Source: Nocardia ignorata NBRC 108230
Lineage (GTDB): Bacteria > Actinomycetota > Actinomycetes > Mycobacteriales > Mycobacteriaceae
Assembly: GCF_001612905.1 (NCBI RefSeq)
Contig: NZ_BDBI01000005.1
Span: 310,001-374,000, forward strand
DNA: 64,000 nt
Direction: 5' to 3'
The notes beneath the pieces are model-generated. The model saw only the letters and a program-made list of their open reading frames with translations, was not told the origin of the DNA and did no database searches. Positions 35,433 through 44,331 of the stretch are shown piece after piece. Position 1 is the stretch's first letter. The number at the start of each line of letters is the position of its first letter. Both the position numbers and the translations under genes were made by a program.

Positions 35433-37396
35433 CTCGACTGGTGTACCGGGGTGTGGGCGGGCTGGAACTGGCCGGCCTGGCGTGAGTCCTCGGCCCGGAT
35501 CACATGGGTCACCGCGTTGATGAGAGCCAGGTGGGTGAACGCCTGCGGGTAGTTGCCCAGGTGCCTGCCGGTGCGCGGATCGATCTCCTCGGCGTAGAGC
35601 CGTAGCGGGCTCGCCAGCCCGAGCAGCCGTTCGCACAGGTGGGTGGCGCGTTCGAGCTCGCCGATCTCCACCAGCGCCGACACCAGCCAGAACGAGCAGA
35701 TCGTGAAAGTGCCCTCTTCGCCGGACAACCCGTCGTCGGTGGTGTCGGTGTCGTAGCGCAGGACCAGCCCGGACACGGTGAGCCGGTCGGCGATGGCGAG
35801 CACCGTGGCCCGCACCCGCGGGTCGTCGGCGGGCAGGAACCGGGTGAGCACGATCAGCAGCAGCGAGGCGTCGAGGGTGGTGCCGCCATAGGTCTGCGTG
35901 AACACCCCGTCGGCATCGACGCCGTTGGCCAGGACGTCGTCGCGGATCTCCTCGGCGATCTCGAACCAGCGCGTCGCGTGGGTGTGCTTGCCGTGCAGCT
36001 GTGCCAGCCGGGCGCCACGGTCGAGCGCCACCCAGCACATCACCTTCGACGCGGTGAAGTGCTGCGGTTCGCCGCGTACCTCCCAGATGCCGCGATCGGG
36101 TTCACGCCAGTGGTCGATCGCCGCGTTCACCGTGCGTTCGAGCATGGGCCACAACGAATCCGGCACCTGCTGGCGCGATTTCATGTGCAGGTACACCGCG
36201 TCGAGCATGGTGCCCCAGATGTCGTGCTGGTCCTGGTCGTAGGCGGCGTTACCGATTCGGACCGGCTGGGAGTAGTCGTAGCCCGACAGCTCGGGCAACG
36301 TTTCCTCGGTGAGGTGGCGTTCGCCGCCGATACCGTAGAGCACCTGCAGGGGTACGGCGTCGCCGTTGTCGCCGGTGGTCACGTCGTTGAGGAAGTTGAA
36401 GAAGTCGTCGGCCTCGTGGTCGAGACCGAGGGTGTACAAGCCCCACAGCGCGAAACTCGAGTCCCGCACCCAGGTGTAGCGGTAGTCCCAATTGCGTTCG
36501 CCGCCAGGGGTTTCCGGCAGCGATGTGGTCGGCGCGGCGAGCAGGGCGCCGGTGGGGGCGTAGGTGAGGCCCTTGAGGGTCAGTGCGCTGCGCTGCAGAT
36601 AGTTGCGCCACGGGTGGTCGGGGAAATCGCCGAGGGTGATCCAGCGCCGCCAGCACTCGGCCGTGGTCCACATCTTGTCGGCCGCCTCGTCGAAGGTGGC
36701 GGGCGCGGGCAGTTCCGACCAGGTGAGCGCGACGAATCTGTTGTCGCCCTCGCTGAGCCTGGTCCGCGCCCGCGCCTCGCGGCCCTCCAACCCGAGCCGT
36801 AGATCGGTGGTGAGTGTCAGGCTCGGGCAGGAGTCGTCGGCGACGCACGACGCGGTGGCCTGCTCGTACACCTTGCCGGTGTACTCCCAGCGCGCACCGT
36901 CGCGGTGATAGTCGAACGACGGCTCGCAGCTCAACTCCAGTTCCACCGTGCCGCTCACACACTTCACCGTCCGCAGCAGGATGTGCTCGGCGTCCCAGTC
37001 CATCGGGGTGCGGCGGAAGCTGCGCGAACGGGAGGTGGTGTTGTGCCACGGGCCGAGGACCAGCGCGTCGCGCACGATCATCCAGCCGGTCTCGGTCTGC
37101 CAGGTCGTCTCCAGGATCATCCCGCCCGGCAGATAACGCCGCGCGGCGGGCACGTGCACGCCGTACGGCCCGATCCGGAAATGGCCGGCGGCACGATCGA
37201 GGACGGCGCCGAACACGCTCGGCGAGTCCGGCCGCGGCACACACATCCACTCGACCGAGCCGCTGCTGGCTATCAGGCAGTTGGTCTCACAGTCGGACAG
37301 AAAGGCGTAGTCGTCGATCGGTGGGAAGGCGCCTCGTCGGCCACTCGAGAGTACCGGCGTCAGAATCGGCAAACTGTCTTCGTGAGAAGAGGGCAT
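35426..37396 (-). CDS. GH15 family glycosidase, trehalase type
   Basis: A 656-aa cytosolic (alpha/alpha)6-barrel enzyme of glycoside hydrolase family 15. The N-terminal beta-sandwich starts near FPPIDDYAFLSDCETNCLI. The catalytic part contains YRYTWVRDSSFALWGLY, the proposed acid in GIWEVRGEPQHFTASKVM and the second Glu in GEEGTFTICSFWLV. Mycobacterial relatives of this length (Rv2402 type) hydrolyse trehalose, which in mycolata is also the core of the cell-envelope glycolipids. Position between lepA and the sulfate transporter parallels mycobacteria. Start at 37396 after GAGGT. Confidence 0.87.
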   Translation of the reverse strand: MPSSHEDSLPILTPVLSSGRRGAFPPIDDYAFLSDCETNCLIASSGSVEWMCVPRPDSPSVFGAVLDRAAGHFRIGPYGVHVPAARRYLPGGMILETTWQTETGWMIVRDALVLGPWHNTTSRSRSFRRTPMDWDAEHILLRTVKCVSGTVELELSCEPSFDYHRDGARWEYTGKVYEQATASCVADDSCPSLTLTTDLRLGLEGREARARTRLSEGDNRFVALTWSELPAPATFDEAADKMWTTAECWRRWITLGDFPDHPWRNYLQRSALTLKGLTYAPTGALLAAPTTSLPETPGGERNWDYRYTWVRDSSFALWGLYTLGLDHEADDFFNFLNDVTTGDNGDAVPLQVLYGIGGERHLTEETLPELSGYDYSQPVRIGNAAYDQDQHDIWGTMLDAVYLHMKSRQQVPDSLWPMLERTVNAAIDHWREPDRGIWEVRGEPQHFTASKVMCWVALDRGARLAQLHGKHTHATRWFEIAEEIRDDVLANGVDADGVFTQTYGGTTLDASLLLIVLTRFLPADDPRVRATVLAIADRLTVSGLVLRYDTDTTDDGLSGEEGTFTICSFWLVSALVEIGELERATHLCERLLGLASPLRLYAEEIDPRTGRHLGNYPQAFTHLALINAVTHVIRAEDSRQAGQFQPAHTPVHQSSQ

Positions 37397-37492
37397 ACCT
37401 CATGATCTGTGCGATGTCGGCCCGCGTCCACCGCACTGGATAGACCGCCCGGTCGTGAGGGGTGTTCACGATGACCGACTAGGGTGGTCGTC

Positions 37493-37732
37493 GTGCAACG
37501 GATCGCAGGATGGTGGGACGGCTTCGAACTGTGGGTGGCCGGGCTGCCGTTCATTCCCCAATTTCTCGTCGTTCTGGTCGGCATGGTTCCGATCAGCTTC
37601 GCCATCGCCTACGGCCTCGACCGCGCCCTGCGCGCGATCTTCCGTGCGCTCGGCCGCGACGACCGCGCCGAGCTCGCATCCGTCCCGGCGCCCGCTCCGG
37701 CACGCCCCACCGTCGGCAGCGGTGCCCGCTGA
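37493..37732 (+). CDS. Small membrane protein
   Basis: A 79-aa protein with one long hydrophobic helix (about 18-42, FIPQFLVVLVGMVPISFAIAY) flanked by Trp-rich (AGWWDGFELWVAG) and basic (DRALRAIFRALGRDD) segments, and an Ala/Pro tail. GTG at 37493 follows AGGGTGG at a good distance; GTG 37484 would overlap that RBS. It could correspond to the short membrane protein found at the same place in mycobacteria (Rv2401A), by synteny only. Its TGA overlaps the next ATG (TGATG). Confidence 0.7.
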   Translation: MQRIAGWWDGFELWVAGLPFIPQFLVVLVGMVPISFAIAYGLDRALRAIFRALGRDDRAELASVPAPAPARPTVGSGAR

Positions 37733-37809
37733 TGCCACGTTCACGCGTTCAGCTCGCCCTCGTCGCCCTGCTCGTCCTGGTCGTCATCGCCTGGTTCTTC
37801 ACCAGGTGA
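37732..37809 (+). CDS. 25-aa membrane micro-protein
   Basis: ATG at 37732 overlaps the TGA of the preceding gene and encodes MPRSRV, a Leu/Val/Ala-rich helix of about 15 residues, then FFTR and a stop. The layout (basic N-terminus, one TM helix, basic end) is that of a single-span micro-protein. Translation is supported by the TGATG coupling, not by its own RBS. Function unknown. Confidence 0.5.
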   Translation: MPRSRVQLALVALLVLVVIAWFFTR

Positions 37810-37845
37810 CCGGCGCGCGCCGATAGCGCACACCGGTCGGCCGGA

Positions 37846-38895
37846 TCAGTTCTTACGCCAATCGTCGAAACGTTTGCCCAGGTCGGCGACGGTACGGCCG
37901 ACTTCCTGGCCGACGGTGTTCACCGCCGATCCCACATCGCGCCCCAGATCGCGCACGGTGCGCACCAGCATGTCCTCGGACTGGTCGAACGATTCGCGGT
38001 AGTGGCGGGCCGCCTCCTTCACCTCGTCGCTGATGCGCGCGTTGCGATCCTGCTCGCGTCGCGGATAGGTGCCCGAAAGGACCCGGTCGTATTCGCCGGA
38101 CTGTATCCAGCGGCGCAGTTCGGCGGCGCGCAGCACCGAGAACGGATGCGACTGCAATTCCAGGTTGAGCAGCTTGAGCACGCCGTCGCGCAGGTCGCCC
38201 GAACGCAGATAGTCGTCGGCCTGGTCGAGGAAGGCGCCGTGGTTCATCTCCTTCAGCCAGGCGCCGCCCGCCGTCTTCATGTGCACGCGCACCGAGGCGT
38301 CCACGTCCTGGCAGCACAGCAGTCCCGCACGGTCGCCGGACAGTTCGGACTTGCGGCTCCACTCCATCAGCGCAGCGACGATCGCGCGTAGCGCCCAGCC
38401 ACCCACCGGCATCCAGCCCACCGAGGCCGACAATCGCATCAGATGCATCAGCATCGTGCGGTACACGGCGTGCCCGGACAGCGCGTGCCCGAGTTCGTGC
38501 CCGATGACGAACCGCAGCTCCTCGGTGTCCATCAGCTCGAGCAAGCCGGTGGTGAGCACGATGAACGGCTTGTCCATCCCGATGGTGAAGGCGTTCACCG
38601 ACGGGTCCTGCAGCACGAACATCTCCGGGGTGACCTGCGCGTCGAGCACGCCGACACAGTCGGCGCGCAACTGGTGCAGGGTGCGGAACTGACGATCGTC
38701 GACCCGCACTGCGGTAGCCAGGTAGAGCAACCGGTGCTGGCGTTCCCGCAGCAGGCTCGACAGTGCGCGCAGCACCGTGTCGAACCCGCTCAGCGACCGC
38801 AGTGTCACCAGCGCGGTGCGGTCGGCCGGGTGCTCCCAGGTGCGCGTGCTGATCTCCGGAAAACGTGTCCGGACCCGGTCAGGAGCCATGGTCAT
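37846..38895 (-). CDS. M48 family zinc metalloprotease
   Basis: A 349-aa protease. The zinc motif HELGH lies in FVIGHELGHALSGHAVY, with a third ligand expected in the ELSGDRAGLLC helix. No clear signal peptide; hydrophobic segments follow the active site (LMRLSASVGWMPVGGWALRAIVAAL), so it is probably membrane-associated. The C-terminus is a basic/acidic helix. Start ATG at 38895 follows a G-rich stretch; the frame continues to 39135, but that lies over the sulfate transporter leader region. Divergent from the sulfate uptake operon. Family members act in membrane-protein quality control. Confidence 0.88.
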   Translation of the reverse strand: MTMAPDRVRTRFPEISTRTWEHPADRTALVTLRSLSGFDTVLRALSSLLRERQHRLLYLATAVRVDDRQFRTLHQLRADCVGVLDAQVTPEMFVLQDPSVNAFTIGMDKPFIVLTTGLLELMDTEELRFVIGHELGHALSGHAVYRTMLMHLMRLSASVGWMPVGGWALRAIVAALMEWSRKSELSGDRAGLLCCQDVDASVRVHMKTAGGAWLKEMNHGAFLDQADDYLRSGDLRDGVLKLLNLELQSHPFSVLRAAELRRWIQSGEYDRVLSGTYPRREQDRNARISDEVKEAARHYRESFDQSEDMLVRTVRDLGRDVGSAVNTVGQEVGRTVADLGKRFDDWRKN

Positions 38896-38967
38896 GGCTG
38901 AAATCCCCCCTCGTTGTTGAACTCTCGTCGATGTGAACCATCTCGTGCAGTCTGTTAGAGTCTGCCT

Positions 38968-39057
38968 GTGTTGTCGAGCGTCGTTCCGCAGATCCGCCAT
39001 GAGCTGGCGTTGATCGCGGTCGGCAATCTCGCTGTCGCCGACATCCTCTGTCGCTGA
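38968..39057 (+). CDS. Candidate leader peptide of the sulfate transporter operon
   Basis: GTG at 38968 opens a 29-codon frame ending LAVADILCR and a TGA, with a cysteine codon as the second last. It is followed by a hairpin with a T-rich tail and lies 181 bp before the substrate-binding gene. Cysteine codons in such short ORFs could sense cysteine supply by ribosome stalling. The RBS is weak and there is only one Cys, so translation is not certain. Confidence 0.4.
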   Translation: MLSSVVPQIRHELALIAVGNLAVADILCR

Positions 39058-39083
39058 TCCGGCCACCGGACACGTCCCCGCGT

Positions 39084-39106
39084 GCGCGCCGACTAGACTG
39101 GCGCGC
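39084..39106 (+). terminator. Candidate attenuator hairpin before the sulfate transporter
   Basis: The arms GCGCGCC (39084-39090) and GGCGCGC (39100-39106) pair perfectly and are followed by GCTTTCCTTT. A tail of this kind is rare in this GC-rich region. It begins 27 bp after the stop of the short leader frame, which fits transcriptional attenuation. Confidence 0.5.
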
Positions 39107-39184
39107 GCTTTCCTTTCGCAGTCGTAGTCCGGCACGGCCGGGGCTCACCGGGCCGAGTCGCGCCCACTGTCGACAAGAGCAAAC

Positions 39185-39215
39185 CCTGCGGCAACGAAAG
39201 AAGTTGCGCGGCAGG
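39185..39215 (+). promoter_or_regulatory. Second hairpin upstream of the transporter RBS
   Basis: CCTGCGGCAAC (39185-39195) can pair with GTTGCGCGGCAGG (39203-39215), with a small bulge. It ends 10 bp before the AAAGG ribosome binding site at 39225 and may act as an alternative fold to the hairpin at 39084. Confidence 0.35.
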
Positions 39216-39238
39216 TCTTTCCCGAAAGGTTCATCCCG

Positions 39239-40288
39239 ATGTCTCGCAGCACCTGGATCGGTTCGCCTCGCCGTGCCGCCGCGCTCGCCTGCACGCTCGT
39301 CGCGGCGATGACGCTGAGCGCGTGCGGCGGCGGGGTCAGCGACTCGACCGACGACAGTGTGGCGGTGGCCGACGGGAGCGGGGGCACCATCACGCTCTAC
39401 GCCTACGCCGTACCCAAGCCTGGCTTCGACGCCCTCGTTCCCGAGTTCAACAAGACAGAAGCCGGCGACGGTGTCGCGGTCCGCGTATCCTACGGTGCGT
39501 CGGGAGACCAGTCCCGCAAGGTCAGAGACGGCGCCGAGGCCGATGTGGTGAACTTCTCCCTCGAGCCGGACATGACCCGCCTGGTCGACGCGGGTCTGGT
39601 GGAGGAGAGCTGGAACGCCGACGCCGGCCGGGGCATCGCCTTCGGTTCCGTCGTCACGATGGTGGTCCGTGAGGGCAACCCCAAAGGCATCAGGGACTGG
39701 GACGACCTGCTGAAGCCCGGCGTCGAGGTCGTCACTCCCAACCCGTTCAGTTCCGGCTCGGCCAAGTGGAATCTGCTCGCGCCGTATGCCGCCAAGAGCG
39801 AGGGCGGGAAGAACCCGCAGGCAGGCCTGGACTACCTGACCCAGCTGATCTCCGAGCATGTCGAGGTGCAGCCGAAGTCCGGCCGCGAAGCCACCGAGAC
39901 CTTCCTGCAGGGCACCGGTGACGTGCTGCTGAGCTACGAGAACGAGGCCATCTTCGCCGAGCGCAACGGTGAGCCGATCGAACATGTGAACCCGCCGGTC
40001 ACCATCAAGATCGAGAACCCGGTCGCGGTGCTGAAGCACTCCGCGAACATGACCCAGGCGCTCGCGTTCCGCGACTTCCTGTTCACCCCGCAGGGACAGC
40101 GCACCTGGGCACGGGAAGGCTTCCGCCCGGTCGACCCTGCCGTGGCCGCCGAGTTCACCGCCGACTTCCCGCAACCGGCCACGCTCTGGACCATCGACGA
40201 CCTCGGCGGCTGGAAGACGGTCAACAAGGAACTGTTCACACAGGGCACCGGCAAGATCGCCGTCGTCTACGACCAGGCGACCAGGTAA
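39239..40288 (+). CDS. subI: Sulfate ABC transporter substrate-binding lipoprotein
   Basis: A 349-aa periplasmic-type sulfate-binding lipoprotein. The lipobox is AMTLSACG (Cys29). The family pattern of sulfate-binding proteins is visible: GASGDQSRKVRDGAEADVVNFSLEPDMTRLV, here in two parts (GASGDQSRKV, ADVVNFSLEPDM), and TPNPFSSGSAKWNLLAPYAA shortened to NPFSSGSAKWNLL. It is full length and heads the operon subI-cysT-cysW-cysA. AAAGG precedes the ATG. It corresponds to mycobacterial SubI by family and synteny. Confidence 0.95.
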   Translation: MSRSTWIGSPRRAAALACTLVAAMTLSACGGGVSDSTDDSVAVADGSGGTITLYAYAVPKPGFDALVPEFNKTEAGDGVAVRVSYGASGDQSRKVRDGAEADVVNFSLEPDMTRLVDAGLVEESWNADAGRGIAFGSVVTMVVREGNPKGIRDWDDLLKPGVEVVTPNPFSSGSAKWNLLAPYAAKSEGGKNPQAGLDYLTQLISEHVEVQPKSGREATETFLQGTGDVLLSYENEAIFAERNGEPIEHVNPPVTIKIENPVAVLKHSANMTQALAFRDFLFTPQGQRTWAREGFRPVDPAVAAEFTADFPQPATLWTIDDLGGWKTVNKELFTQGTGKIAVVYDQATR

Positions 40289-40323
40289 GCCGTGACCCAG
40301 CGCACACGAGATACTGGACAACT

Positions 40324-41232
40324 GTGACTGACAGCAGTGGGCACGCCGGAACCGGGGATATCTCCAGCCCCGACGCCGCCGAAGCCCTGGAACCCAAAGC
40401 GACCAAGCCGCCGGGCCGGCGTTGGTCGTGGCTGCGCGTCACCGGCTCGGTCGGCCCGCTCGCCATCGCCACTGCCGTGTTGTGGCTCAGCGTGATCGTG
40501 CTGTTGCCCCTCGCCGCGCTCACGGTCAGCTCGTTCGAACGCGGGTGGTCCGGCTTCTGGGCTGCGATCACCGCCCCCACGGCGCTGGATTCGCTGCGGG
40601 TGACGATCGGTGTCTCGGTGATCGTGGCCGTACTCAACGTCGTGATGGGCACCCTCATCGCCTGGGTGCTCGTGCGTGACGAATTTCCCGGCAAGGGCAT
40701 CGTCAACGCACTGATCGATCTGCCGTTCGCGCTGCCGACGATCGTGGCCTCCATCGTGCTGCTGTCGCTGTACGGCCCGAGCAGCCCGGTCGACATCCAC
40801 CTCAACGCCACTCAGCCAGGCCTGATCGTGGCGCTGGCGTTTGTGACCTTGCCGTTCGTCGTGCGGTCGGTGCAGCCGGTGCTGATCGAGGTCGACCGTG
40901 AGGTGGAGCAGGCCGCGCTCTCGCTTGGCGCGAACAACTGGATCACCTTCCGGCGCATCGTGCTGCCCACACTGGCGCCGGCGATCATCTCCGGTGGCGG
41001 CCTGGCTTTCGCCCGCGCGATCGGCGAATACGGTTCGGTGGTCCTGATCGGGGGCAACATCCCGCGCGAAACCCAGGTGACCTCGCAGTACATTCAGCAG
41101 CAGATCGAGATGGACCGGCCGGTCAACGCGGCCGCGGTGTCGGTGGCGCTGCTCGTCATCGCCTTCGCCACGCTGCTGGTACTGCGGCTGCTGGCCGAGC
41201 GCACCGCCCGCAAAGAAGAGGCGGCCCGATGA
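40324..41232 (+). CDS. cysT: Sulfate ABC transporter permease CysT
   Basis: A 302-aa permease with six TM helices after a polar 38-residue N-terminus. The EAA-type loop that contacts the ATPase reads EVEQAALSLGANNWITFRRIVLP in the C-terminal half (EQAALSLGANNW). FARAIGEYGSVVLIGGNIP matches sulfate permeases. GTG start. Overlaps cysW by ATGA. Confidence 0.95.
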   Translation: MTDSSGHAGTGDISSPDAAEALEPKATKPPGRRWSWLRVTGSVGPLAIATAVLWLSVIVLLPLAALTVSSFERGWSGFWAAITAPTALDSLRVTIGVSVIVAVLNVVMGTLIAWVLVRDEFPGKGIVNALIDLPFALPTIVASIVLLSLYGPSSPVDIHLNATQPGLIVALAFVTLPFVVRSVQPVLIEVDREVEQAALSLGANNWITFRRIVLPTLAPAIISGGGLAFARAIGEYGSVVLIGGNIPRETQVTSQYIQQQIEMDRPVNAAAVSVALLVIAFATLLVLRLLAERTARKEEAAR

Positions 41233-42035
41233 AACTGTCCGCGTTCACGAGGATCTCGCTGCGCACGGTCGCGCTCGGATACCTGCTCATTCTGCTGGTG
41301 CTGCCGCTGGTCGTCATCCTGTGGCGCACCTTCGAACGCGGGATCGGCGCATTCTACGACTCCATCACCACTCCCGCGGCGATCTCGGCCTTCCAGGTCT
41401 CGCTGCTCATCGTGGCTATCGTCGTGCCACTGAACGTGGTCTTCGGAGTCGTCACCGCGCTGGCGCTGGTGCGGAGCAAGTTCCCGGGGCGCAGCCTGGT
41501 GCAGGGCATCGTCGATCTGCCCTTCGCCGCCTCGCCTGTCGTCGTCGGCGTCGCCCTGATCCTGCTGTGGGGTGCGGGCGGCTGGTTCGGTGGCCTGCGC
41601 GACCTCGGCTTCCAGGTGATCTTCAGCCTGCCGGGCATGGTGCTGGCCACCATCTTCGTCACCTTGCCGTTCGTGGTGCGCGAGGTGGAGCCGGTGCTGC
41701 ACGAGATCGGTGACGACCAGGAACAGGCCGCGGCCACCCTCGGTGCGTCCGCGGCGCAGACCTTCTGGCGGATCACGCTGCCCGCGATCCGGTGGGGCCT
41801 GACCTACGGCATCGTGCTCACGGTGGCCCGCGCGCTCGGCGAATTCGGCGCGGTGATCATGGTCTCTACCGCACTGCCCGGCAAATCCCAGACGTTGACG
41901 CTGCTGGTGCACGGCCGCTACATCGACGACCACAACACCTTCGGCGCCTACAGCGCGGCCACCCTCCTGATGGGCATGGCGCTGGTCGTCCTCCTCCTGA
42001 TGACTCTTCTCGAACGCAAGCGGGGCACCGAATGA
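41229..42035 (+). CDS. cysW: Sulfate ABC transporter permease CysW
   Basis: A 268-aa permease with six TM helices. The coupling loop reads [18 protein letters not shown], and [15 protein letters not shown] matches the sulfate/molybdate permease family. It would pair with CysT in the membrane. ATG overlaps the cysT stop and its own stop overlaps cysA, so all three are translationally coupled. Confidence 0.95.
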   Translation: MKLSAFTRISLRTVALGYLLILLVLPLVVILWRTFERGIGAFYDSITTPAAISAFQVSLLIVAIVVPLNVVFGVVTALALVRSKFPGRSLVQGIVDLPFAASPVVVGVALILLWGAGGWFGGLRDLGFQVIFSLPGMVLATIFVTLPFVVREVEPVLHEIGDDQEQAAATLGASAAQTFWRITLPAIRWGLTYGIVLTVARALGEFGAVIMVSTALPGKSQTLTLLVHGRYIDDHNTFGAYSAATLLMGMALVVLLLMTLLERKRGTE

Positions 42036-43027
42036 TCACCGTGACCAACGCGCGTAAGAACTACGGTTCCTTCGCCGCTCTCGACGACGTCAGCATCGAC
42101 ATCCCGTCCGGCGAGCTGACCGCCCTGCTCGGCCCGTCCGGTTCGGGCAAGTCCACCCTGCTGCGCTCGATCGCCGGCCTGGAGAATCTGGATTCGGGTG
42201 TCGTGGTCATCGCGGGCAACGACGTCACCCACGTGCCGCCGCAGAAGCGCGACATCGGCTTCGTGTTCCAGCACTACGCCGCGTTCAAGCACATGACCGT
42301 GCGCGACAACGTCGCCTTCGGTCTCACGATCCGCAAGCGGCCGAAGAAGGAGATCGACAAGCGCGTCGACGAGCTGCTCGGCATCGTCGGCCTCGACGGT
42401 TTCCAGCACCGGTACCCGGCGCAGCTCTCGGGTGGTCAGCGTCAGCGCATGGCACTGGCCCGCGCGCTCGCCGTCGACCCGCAGGTGCTGCTGCTCGACG
42501 AGCCGTTCGGCGCGCTCGACGCCAAGGTGCGCACCGATCTGCGTCAGTGGCTGCGCAGACTGCACGACGAGGTGCACGTGACCACCGTGCTGGTCACCCA
42601 CGACCAGGAGGAAGCCCTCGACGTGGCCGACCGGATCGCGGTGATGAACAAGGGCCGCATCGAGCAGGTCGGTTCGCCCGAGGAGGTCTACGACCGGCCG
42701 GCCAACGAGTTCGTGATGTCGTTCCTCGGCGCGGTCGCCCGGCTCAACGGTCACCTGGTCCGCCCGCACGACATCCGCATCGGTCGCGATCCGAGCATGG
42801 CGCTGGCCGAGCACGAGGGCACCGCCGAGTCGGCTGGGGTCACCCGGGCCACCGTCGAACGCATCGTCCGGCTGGGTTTCGAGGTCCGCCTCGAATTGCG
42901 CAATGCCGCGACCGGCGATCAGTTCGCCGCGCAGGTGACGCGCGGTGACGCCGCCGCCCTCCGGCTCAACGAGGGCGAGACCGTCTACGCCCGCGCGACC
43001 CGGATTCCGGACCTGCCGCAAGCCTGA
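42032..43027 (+). CDS. cysA: Sulfate ABC transporter ATPase CysA
   Basis: A 331-aa ABC ATPase. Walker A is [10 protein letters not shown]-loop FVFQHYAAF, signature [15 protein letters not shown], Walker [13 protein letters not shown] and H-loop [11 protein letters not shown]. The C-terminal 90 residues form a TOBE-type regulatory domain ([11 protein letters not shown]). ATG at 42032 overlaps the cysW stop. It completes sulfate uptake that supplies the cysD-cysN-cysH-sirA pathway at 54-59.5 kb. Confidence 0.95.
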   Translation: MITVTNARKNYGSFAALDDVSIDIPSGELTALLGPSGSGKSTLLRSIAGLENLDSGVVVIAGNDVTHVPPQKRDIGFVFQHYAAFKHMTVRDNVAFGLTIRKRPKKEIDKRVDELLGIVGLDGFQHRYPAQLSGGQRQRMALARALAVDPQVLLLDEPFGALDAKVRTDLRQWLRRLHDEVHVTTVLVTHDQEEALDVADRIAVMNKGRIEQVGSPEEVYDRPANEFVMSFLGAVARLNGHLVRPHDIRIGRDPSMALAEHEGTAESAGVTRATVERIVRLGFEVRLELRNAATGDQFAAQVTRGDAAALRLNEGETVYARATRIPDLPQA

Positions 43028-43039
43028 GCTCACTCAGGC
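43022..43039 (+). terminator. Terminator of the sulfate transporter operon
   Basis: GCCTGAG (43022-43028) and CTCAGGC (43033-43039) pair perfectly around a 4-nt loop, and the stem includes the cysA stop codon. TCTGTTCTTG follows. Confidence 0.6.
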
Positions 43040-43244
43040 CTCTGTTCTTGCGCGGATCACCGCAGGTAGTCGGTACCGCCGGTCCCGTGACGCGCCGCGC
43101 GCGAAGAATTTTTCGGATCTCGCCACGCGGGCTCGTGGACTGTGCATGACACGGTGTCACAGGTAGAGGCGTTTTTACTGGTGAGTAGCTTGACCAGGCA
43201 CCGGCTCCGGTCGCGCGGATGCCGGATTCCAGGGGTTCGCGGAG

Positions 43245-43272
43245 TTGACGTGACCACCCGTAGGTGTAACTA
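43245..43272 (+). promoter_or_regulatory. Promoter of the diiron oxygenase-fprB operon
   Basis: TTGACG (43245-43250) and TAACTA (43267-43272) are spaced by 16 bp, about 34 bp before the GTG start with GAGGAGAGG between. It is the best promoter match in the 280-bp gap after cysA. Confidence 0.5.
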
Positions 43273-43305
43273 TTGGAAACAGTAAACGTCCCTTGAGGAG
43301 AGGCA

Positions 43306-44319
43306 GTGACGACGATGTCTGCGCCCACCAACCCTGACGTCGATCCTGTAGTCGCGGAGGCTCAGGCGTACGCCGAGAAGTTGCTGATGCTGTCCGAGGC
43401 TTCGGTGAATCGCCACTTCGACCCGTTCGAGGACATCGACTGGGACAACCCCGAATTCGATCCGGACTACAAGCCGGAGCGCTGGGTGCTTGTCACCTCC
43501 GCCGACCCGATCGGTCGCCACCCCTGGTACCAGGCCCTGCCGCTGGACGAGAAGATCGCCATCGGCAAGGTTCGCCAGGCCAATGTCGCCAAGGTCGGCC
43601 TCCAGTTCGAGGCCATCCTGATCATCGGCATGATGCAGCACATCTTCAACCTGAAGAACAACGATCCGGAATTCCGGTACTGCTCGCACGAGATGATCGA
43701 AGAGCACAACCACACCCTGATGTTCCAGGAGATGGTGAACCGCGTCGCCGACGTGCCGGGCATGAACCCGCTCGTGCGTCAGCTGCGCCACCTGGCCGCC
43801 CCGGCCGGTGCGCTGTTCCCGAACTTCTTCTTCATGGCCGTGCTCGCCGGCGAGGAGCCGATCGACCACATCCAGAAGGACATCCTGCGCTCGGGTGACG
43901 ACATCCACCCGATCATGCGCGGCGTGATGGCGATCCACGTGGCCGAGGAAGCTCGCCACATCTCCTTCGCCCACGAGTTCCTGAAGAAGAACGTGCCCGC
44001 GCAGCCCGCGGTCAACAAGTTCGTGCTGTCGATCGCTATGCCGATCGTCATGTTCGTGCTCGGCCGCGCCATCGCGACCCCGCCGAAAACCTTCTTCAAG
44101 CAGTTCGAGATGCCCAAGGCGGTCCGCAAGGAACTGTTCTACGGCTCCAAGGAGGCCAAGCAGGTCTTCGCCGACTACTTCATCGACGTGCGCGCCTTGG
44201 CCGAGGAGATCGGTCTGATGAACCCGGTCGCCAAGAAGGTCTGGAAGCTGCTCGGCATCGATGGTCCGTCGAGCCGCTACCGTTCCGAGCCCAAGCGCTC
44301 CGCGAAGCACGCCGCCTGA
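43306..44319 (+). CDS. AurF-type diiron oxygenase
   Basis: A 337-aa non-haem diiron protein similar to the p-aminobenzoate N-oxygenase AurF family. Carboxylate/His ligands are visible in order: QFEAILIIGMMQH, HEMIEEHNHTLMFQEM, and IHVAEEARHISFAHEF, giving the repeated ExxH patterns of a ferritin-like four-helix fold. GTG at 43306 is behind GGAGAGG. It is followed 12 bp later by fprB, the same pairing as Rv0885-Rv0886 in mycobacteria, so FprB probably supplies its electrons. Substrate unknown. Confidence 0.85.
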   Translation: MTTMSAPTNPDVDPVVAEAQAYAEKLLMLSEASVNRHFDPFEDIDWDNPEFDPDYKPERWVLVTSADPIGRHPWYQALPLDEKIAIGKVRQANVAKVGLQFEAILIIGMMQHIFNLKNNDPEFRYCSHEMIEEHNHTLMFQEMVNRVADVPGMNPLVRQLRHLAAPAGALFPNFFFMAVLAGEEPIDHIQKDILRSGDDIHPIMRGVMAIHVAEEARHISFAHEFLKKNVPAQPAVNKFVLSIAMPIVMFVLGRAIATPPKTFFKQFEMPKAVRKELFYGSKEAKQVFADYFIDVRALAEEIGLMNPVAKKVWKLLGIDGPSSRYRSEPKRSAKHAA

Positions 44320-44331
44320 GACGATAAATAG

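Noticed and set aside
30909..36038. 1709-residue open frame on the minus strand
   Set aside because: It is the antisense shadow of the GC-rich Pro/Gly-rich and dynamin-like genes, and its product is Arg/Gly/His low complexity without any domain.
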